DNA of 64,000 nucleotides. Source: JAHFPN01 sp036559465 (lineage in GTDB: Bacteria > Pseudomonadota > Alphaproteobacteria > Rhizobiales > Xanthobacteraceae). Positions 60,624 through 64,000 of this stretch are shown piece after piece. Below the pieces are notes generated by a model, which did not search any database, had not been told where the DNA came from, and worked only from the letters and a program-made list of their open reading frames with translations. The position numbers and the translations under genes are program-made. The stretch is from contig DATBTC010000017.1 in assembly GCA_036559465.1 (NCBI GenBank), positions 6,447-70,446 of the forward strand, in the 5' to 3' direction. The number at the start of each line of letters is the position of its first letter. Position 1 is the stretch's first letter.

Positions 60624-61706
60624 TCACCGCGTCCGGCGCGTCGGCTCGGCCCGCGGCGACTCGTGCTGAATCTGCGACAGCTGCACTTCCACGTCGCGGT
60701 CCTTGCCGGCCTCGACGCGGAAATTCGTGCTGTAGATCCGGCCGTCGTTCCTCGCGATCGCGACGTACTCGCCCTCGGCCAGAATCACGGAGGGAAACGC
60801 GCCGATCGATTCCTTCACCGAGTCGCCGCCCGGCGTCAGCACCGACCATGCGGTGTTGGCGATCGCCTCGCCGCCCGCGGCGCTTACGAGGCGCAGCGTC
60901 ACTTGCGCCGCGCGATGATGCACGGTGGCGTCGGTGAGCTTGCCGGCGTCGATGCGCACGTCGGCCTGGATCACCGCGTTGCCGTCGCCATAGGTCGAAT
61001 GCACGTAATAGGCGCCGGCCGGCAGCATCACGATCTCGCCGGCGGTGGCACCGCGCAGCACCGGCGGCCGCTCGCCCACGCGCGCGGCGCCGGGCCGCTG
61101 CAGGAAGCTGCCCTCATAGATATCGAACTTGAGCCGCGCGCTCGCGAGCACGGTCTCGCCGACCTTGCCCTGAAGCTTCAGGCCGCCGGCCGGGAGCAGG
61201 ATGATTTCGCGCCGCGCCTCGTTGCGCAGCGATACGCGATGGGTGGCGGTCGCGAGCCCATAGGCGACGCTCACGACATAATCGCCGGGCGGCAGCGCGA
61301 ACAGCGGCGCCGGGTCGGTGCCTTCGGCGACCAGAGCGGGCGGGCTTGCCGCGCCTTTCTCGGCGAACACGCGCCAGTGCAGCGAGCGCGGGATATAGGC
61401 GCCGTCGGCGGCGTAGCGCGCGGCGAGCGCGAGCGCGATGCGCCCGGAGGCGACCGCGGGAATGAAGGCGTGGGGCTCGCGCATCTGCGAAGGCGCGCGC
61501 GGGGTCTGCTGCGGCACGCTGACGCCGGGGCCCGAGGACGTGGGCGGCGGAGCGAACGGCGAGCCGCCGGGCCCGGTGAAGGGCACGGCCTGTTGAGCGA
61601 GGGCGGGGGCCGGCGCAAGCAGCGCCGCGAGCAGCGCGAATGCGCGCAGGCCCTGATTTCTAGGCAAGTCGCAGAACCTCCCGAGGCAGACGGTGCGAGT
61701 CGGCAT
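60624..61706 (-). CDS. Secreted hypothetical protein with three repeated beta modules
   Basis: A 360-aa protein with a signal peptide (hydrophobic residues ~20-37, cleavage near ALAQ) and a Pro-rich linker (50-73). The rest holds three similar modules near 138-170, 229-265 and 309-343: each has a L-P/A-x-G-x-Y pattern (LPPGDYVVSVAYG; LPAGAYYVHSTYG; LAEGEYVAIARND) and then a strand pair ending in a V/I-rich segment. They look like small beta-sandwich repeats. GGGGAG precedes the ATG. Its longer upstream frame is antisense to the nitroreductase gene and rejected. Function unknown. Confidence 0.75.
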   Translation of the reverse strand: MPTRTVCLGRFCDLPRNQGLRAFALLAALLAPAPALAQQAVPFTGPGGSPFAPPPTSSGPGVSVPQQTPRAPSQMREPHAFIPAVASGRIALALAARYAADGAYIPRSLHWRVFAEKGAASPPALVAEGTDPAPLFALPPGDYVVSVAYGLATATHRVSLRNEARREIILLPAGGLKLQGKVGETVLASARLKFDIYEGSFLQRPGAARVGERPPVLRGATAGEIVMLPAGAYYVHSTYGDGNAVIQADVRIDAGKLTDATVHHRAAQVTLRLVSAAGGEAIANTAWSVLTPGGDSVKESIGAFPSVILAEGEYVAIARNDGRIYSTNFRVEAGKDRDVEVQLSQIQHESPRAEPTRRTR

Positions 61707-61809
61707 TTGTCTCCCCCAGATCGGGCGAAAGCAAGCCCGTCCAGGGACTGGTGCGGGTCCGCCGGGCCTTTCGGGTGCGCTATTGGCCATGCTAGGCCAC
61801 GCCCCACCC

Positions 61810-62373
61810 ATGGCCGATCCCCTCGATTTTCTGAACAGCCGCCGCTCGTCCCGGCCGCTCGACCTCGCCGAGCCGGGTCCGAACGAGGCGCAGCTCACCC
61901 AGATTTTGACCATCGCCGCCCGGGTGCCCGACCACGGCAAGCTGGTGCCCTGGCGCTTCGTGGTGCTCACGGGCGAGGGCAGGAAGCGCATGGCCGAGAC
62001 GCTTGCGGCAAAGCTGCGCGCCGCAGCACCTGCGGTCGCCGAGGACCAGATCGAGAAGGAGCGCTCGCGCTTCGCGAGTTCGCCGGTGATCGTAGCGGTC
62101 GTGTCGCGCGCCGGGCCGCATCCGAAAATCCCCGAATGGGAGCAGGTGCTCTCGGCCGGTGCCGCTTGCATGAATCTCCTGCATGCGGCCAACGCGCTCG
62201 GCTTCGGCGCGGCGTGGCTCACCGGTCCGTTCGCCGAACATCGCGGCGCGCTGGAGGCGTTGGGCCTGAAGCCGCACGAGAAGCTCGCCGGCTTCGTGCA
62301 TATCGGGACCCCCTTGCAGAAGCAGGACGAGCGCGACCGGCCGGTGCTCGCCGATATCGTCACGCGGATCTGA
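61810..62373 (+). CDS. Nitroreductase family protein (YdjA-like)
   Basis: A 187-aa FMN-dependent nitroreductase-fold enzyme. The N-terminal FLNSRRSSRPLDLAEPGPNEAQLTQIL matches YdjA/NfnB-type members. The middle ARVPDHGKLVPWRFVVL and the C-terminal ALGFGAAWLTGPFAEHRG (FMN-binding) also fit. The length equals YdjA (about 183-187). The ATG at 61810 gives the family start. It is followed 3 nt later by a flavin reductase-like gene, which could supply reduced FMN or act in the same reaction. Confidence 0.84.
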   Translation: MADPLDFLNSRRSSRPLDLAEPGPNEAQLTQILTIAARVPDHGKLVPWRFVVLTGEGRKRMAETLAAKLRAAAPAVAEDQIEKERSRFASSPVIVAVVSRAGPHPKIPEWEQVLSAGAACMNLLHAANALGFGAAWLTGPFAEHRGALEALGLKPHEKLAGFVHIGTPLQKQDERDRPVLADIVTRI

Positions 62374-62376
62374 GCC

Positions 62377-62982
62377 ATGTTCTACGAGCCCGAAAAGCGC
62401 GACCCCTCGGTGCTACCGCATGACCCGTTCAAGGCGATCGTGGCGCCGCGGCCGATCGGCTGGATTTCGAGCCTCAGCGCCGCGGGTGAGGTGAATCTGG
62501 CGCCCTATTCCTATTTCAACGGCGTGTTGTCGCGACCCAATTGCGTGATGTTCTCGAGCGAGGGCTATAAGGACTCGGCCAAGAACGTCGAGGAGACCAG
62601 GGAGTTCGTCTGCAATTTCGCGAGCTGGGAATTACGCGAGCAGATGAACGCAACCTCCGCGCACCTGCCGCGCAACGTCGACGAGATGAAGCTCGCGGGC
62701 CTGGAGCCGGCGCCGTCGCGCATCGTCAAGCCGCCCCGCGTCAAGGCCGCGCCGGCCGCGCTCGAATGCAAGTTGTTGACGATCGTGCCGCTCATCGGCC
62801 TCGACGGCCAGCCGCTCAACGGGCACGTCATTATCGGGCAGGTGGTCGGCGTCTATATCGACGACCGCTTCATCAAGAACGGCATGCTCGATACGGCGGC
62901 GATGCAGCCGATCATGCGCGCGGGTTATCTCGATCAATATTTCCGGGCCGGCGAGCGCTTCGCCATGACGCGGCCGGCCTGA
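62377..62982 (+). CDS. Flavin reductase family protein
   Basis: A 201-aa protein of the flavin reductase/flavoredoxin family. The FMN-binding signature is IVAPRPIGWISSLSAAGEVNLAPYSYFNGV near residue 21, followed by FVCNFASWELREQMNATSA and the C-terminal HVIIGQVVGVYIDDRFIKNG. It may reduce free flavin for an oxygenase or act as an FMN-protein itself. It is co-transcribed with the nitroreductase. Confidence 0.86.
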   Translation: MFYEPEKRDPSVLPHDPFKAIVAPRPIGWISSLSAAGEVNLAPYSYFNGVLSRPNCVMFSSEGYKDSAKNVEETREFVCNFASWELREQMNATSAHLPRNVDEMKLAGLEPAPSRIVKPPRVKAAPAALECKLLTIVPLIGLDGQPLNGHVIIGQVVGVYIDDRFIKNGMLDTAAMQPIMRAGYLDQYFRAGERFAMTRPA

Positions 62983-63132
62983 ATGCATGCGGAATAGGTA
63001 GGGAATTCAGGGAATTAAGTCTTGGATTTCGTAGTCCAATGTTGCAGAAATGCCATAGGCATGCGGCTTGCCGGTATGTAGAGTGAGAGAGCTACCGAGT
63101 CCGCTGTCGCGGATTCGGCAATGGGGGACTGA

Positions 63133-63372
63133 ATGAAAAAATTTATATTGGCGAGCATCGCGCTCGTGATGAGCGTGCTCGGCTCAACGGCCTGGGCGCA
63201 GGTCCCCTATAGCTGGGAAGGCTATTACGTCGGCGGCAATATCGGCTGGGTCGGCCAATCCACTCGGATTCAGAATGACGGTCACGGATACGGCTACCAT
63301 CGTACGCGGGGCGTTCAACTGGAGATACTGAGTGCCGAGGTTTCCGTTTCGGTGCGCGCGCCCCGGGCTTGA
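63133..63372 (+). pseudogene. Outer-membrane beta-barrel protein, N-terminal fragment
   Basis: The first ~60 residues look like the start of an alphaproteobacterial Omp25/Omp31-like porin: a signal peptide (MKKFILASIALVMSVLGSTAWA), then VPYSWEGYYVGGNIGW, the usual first barrel strand. After residue ~58 the similarity stops and the stop codon falls inside a terminator hairpin. Intact family members are about 200-280 aa, so this is a truncated gene. GGGGGACTGA precedes the ATG, so it was once translated. A small secreted peptide cannot be excluded. Confidence 0.6.
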
Positions 63373-63390
63373 CCCGGGGCGTTTTGCTTT
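63359..63390 (+). terminator. Rho-independent terminator after the outer-membrane fragment
   Basis: 9-bp inverted repeat CGCCCCGGG / CCCGGGGCG at 63359-63367 and 63373-63381, with a 5-nt loop, then TTTTGCTTT. The stop codon of the truncated barrel fragment lies in the hairpin loop. It also lies directly after the end of the convergent CoA-lyase gene. Confidence 0.82.
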
Positions 63391-64000
63391 CAGACCAGCC
63401 CCGCCGCCTTGGCACGCGCGATAAGCCGTTCGGCGCGGTCGATGTGCGGCTTGTCGATCATCTCGCCCTTGTAGTTCAGGACGCCCGCGCCGGGATTGGC
63501 CTTGAACGCGGCGAGCACGCCCTGCGCCCATTCGAGCGAAGCCTTGGTCGGCGTGAAAATCTCGTTGATGAGCGGAATCTGCGCCGGGTGGATCGCCATC
63601 TTGCCGGTGAAGCCGTCGCGCACGCCCTCAGTGGCGTCGGCGCGCAGCCCGTCCAGGTCGTTGAAGTGCACATAGACCGAGTCGATCGCCGGCACCCGCG
63701 CGGCGGCGGCGGAATAAAGACAAAGGGTGCGGGCCAGCCGGTAGGGATCGGTGAAGCTGTTGTCGGGATTGCGATAGGCCATGGCGCCGATGTCGGCCGA
63801 CAAATCCTCTGCGCCCCAGGTGAGGCCGACGAGCCGCTTGCTCGCGCCGCGATAATCGAGATTGAGGATGGCGGCCGCGGTCTCCGTCACCAGCGCGATG
63901 ATCCTGGTGGTGCCGTCGTCGACGCCGGCCAGCGCCTCGGCAACCGAGAGCTTGGCGTCCAAAAGGATCACATCGGCGGCGCTCTCGCACTTGGGCAGCA
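63390..64000 (-). CDS. HpcH/HpaI-type CoA-ester lyase (citryl/malyl-CoA lyase-like), partial (N-terminus beyond window)
   Basis: C-terminal ~200 residues of an aldolase/citrate lyase beta-subunit family protein. Motifs seen are LPKCESAAD, the ALVTETAAAILNL segment (Glu-binding loop), GLTWGAEDLSADIG, and the catalytic/metal-binding YVHFNDLDGLRADATEGVRDGFTGKMAIHPAQIP. These fit malyl-CoA/citramalyl-CoA lyases that cleave CoA esters to acetyl-CoA and glyoxylate or pyruvate. The gene enters from the right edge (its start is outside). It is convergent with the truncated outer-membrane gene. Confidence 0.86.
   Translation of the reverse strand, partial: LPKCESAADVILLDAKLSVAEALAGVDDGTTRIIALVTETAAAILNLDYRGASKRLVGLTWGAEDLSADIGAMAYRNPDNSFTDPYRLARTLCLYSAAAARVPAIDSVYVHFNDLDGLRADATEGVRDGFTGKMAIHPAQIPLINEIFTPTKASLEWAQGVLAAFKANPGAGVLNYKGEMIDKPHIDRAERLIARAKAAGLV

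Noticed and set aside
61707..62378. N-terminal extension of the secreted repeat protein
   Set aside because: It would be antisense to the nitroreductase; the protein has a clear signal peptide starting at 61706.

Overview
The window is GC-rich chromosomal DNA with dense, mostly ATGA/TGATG-coupled genes. It looks like an alphaproteobacterium of the Hyphomicrobiales (Bradyrhizobiaceae/Xanthobacteraceae-like). Supporting markers, recognised by eye and not by database search, are Usg, DUF3126, a CHCC zinc-finger protein, a BTLCP cysteine peptidase, a BcsS-type protein, the Anbu gene set, a MoeA-like/MocA fusion and a CIRCE-controlled groESL. No phage, transposase, integrase or CRISPR array was seen. 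This is core or slowly varying accessory metabolism, not a genomic island.

Layout, 1-9 kb: a branched-chain-amino-acid-type ABC importer (livH-livM-livG, the last cut by the left edge) is divergent from an HpaBC-like two-component aromatic hydroxylase with an AraC regulator. A 3-oxoadipate enol-lactonase (pcaD), a second alpha/beta hydrolase and a MetY-type sulfhydrylase follow. Together these suggest uptake and oxidation of a phenolic compound. 9.1-19.1 kb: a molybdenum hydroxylase operon (coxG-S-L-M-D-E, split XdhC, MoeA-like/MocA fusion, SDR). Its large subunit has the form II motif AYRGAGR, so it is probably not a true CO dehydrogenase and its substrate is unknown. A frameshifted bcsS follows.

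20-30 kb: an MFS transporter, a secreted protein, DUF72, groEL/groES with CIRCE, usg, DUF899, TfoX-N, and an operon of a cyclophilin-like protein, two tandem short MetE-like paralogs and an SDR. 30.8-34.9 kb: the four-gene Anbu cluster (proteasome-like Anbu, transglutaminase-like protein, alpha-E, permuted ATP-grasp), whose function is still unclear. 35-44 kb: a CinA-like protein, a SnoaL-like protein, a Tat-exported intradiol-dioxygenase-like protein, gpt, PilZ, a copper ATPase divergent from csoR over a perfect inverted repeat, another MetE-like protein, tRNA-Leu(TAA), an FAD monooxygenase, a zinc-finger protein and a hydrolase.

44-56 kb: cysE, a tandemly duplicated DUF3126 protein, gamma-carbonic anhydrase, BTLCP, double PilZ, PAS, rhomboid, CBS, patatin, hisI, folE, an IscU-like protein with yidD, a membrane-anchored SEL1-like protein and an orphan TAXI solute-binding protein. 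56-64 kb: thrS, an arsenic operon (DUF6428 divergent from arsR-arsC-aquaglyceroporin), a secreted repeat protein, nitroreductase, flavin reductase, an outer-membrane-protein fragment ending in a terminator, and a CoA-ester lyase cut by the right edge.

Most interesting points: the Anbu cluster, the form II Mo-hydroxylase of unknown substrate, the paired MetE-like paralogs, the pump-less arsenic operon, the tandem DUF3126, the CsoR operator, a hairpin burying the metY ribosome-binding site, and an IscU-like scaffold lacking the third cysteine. Nothing here is clearly a completely new system.
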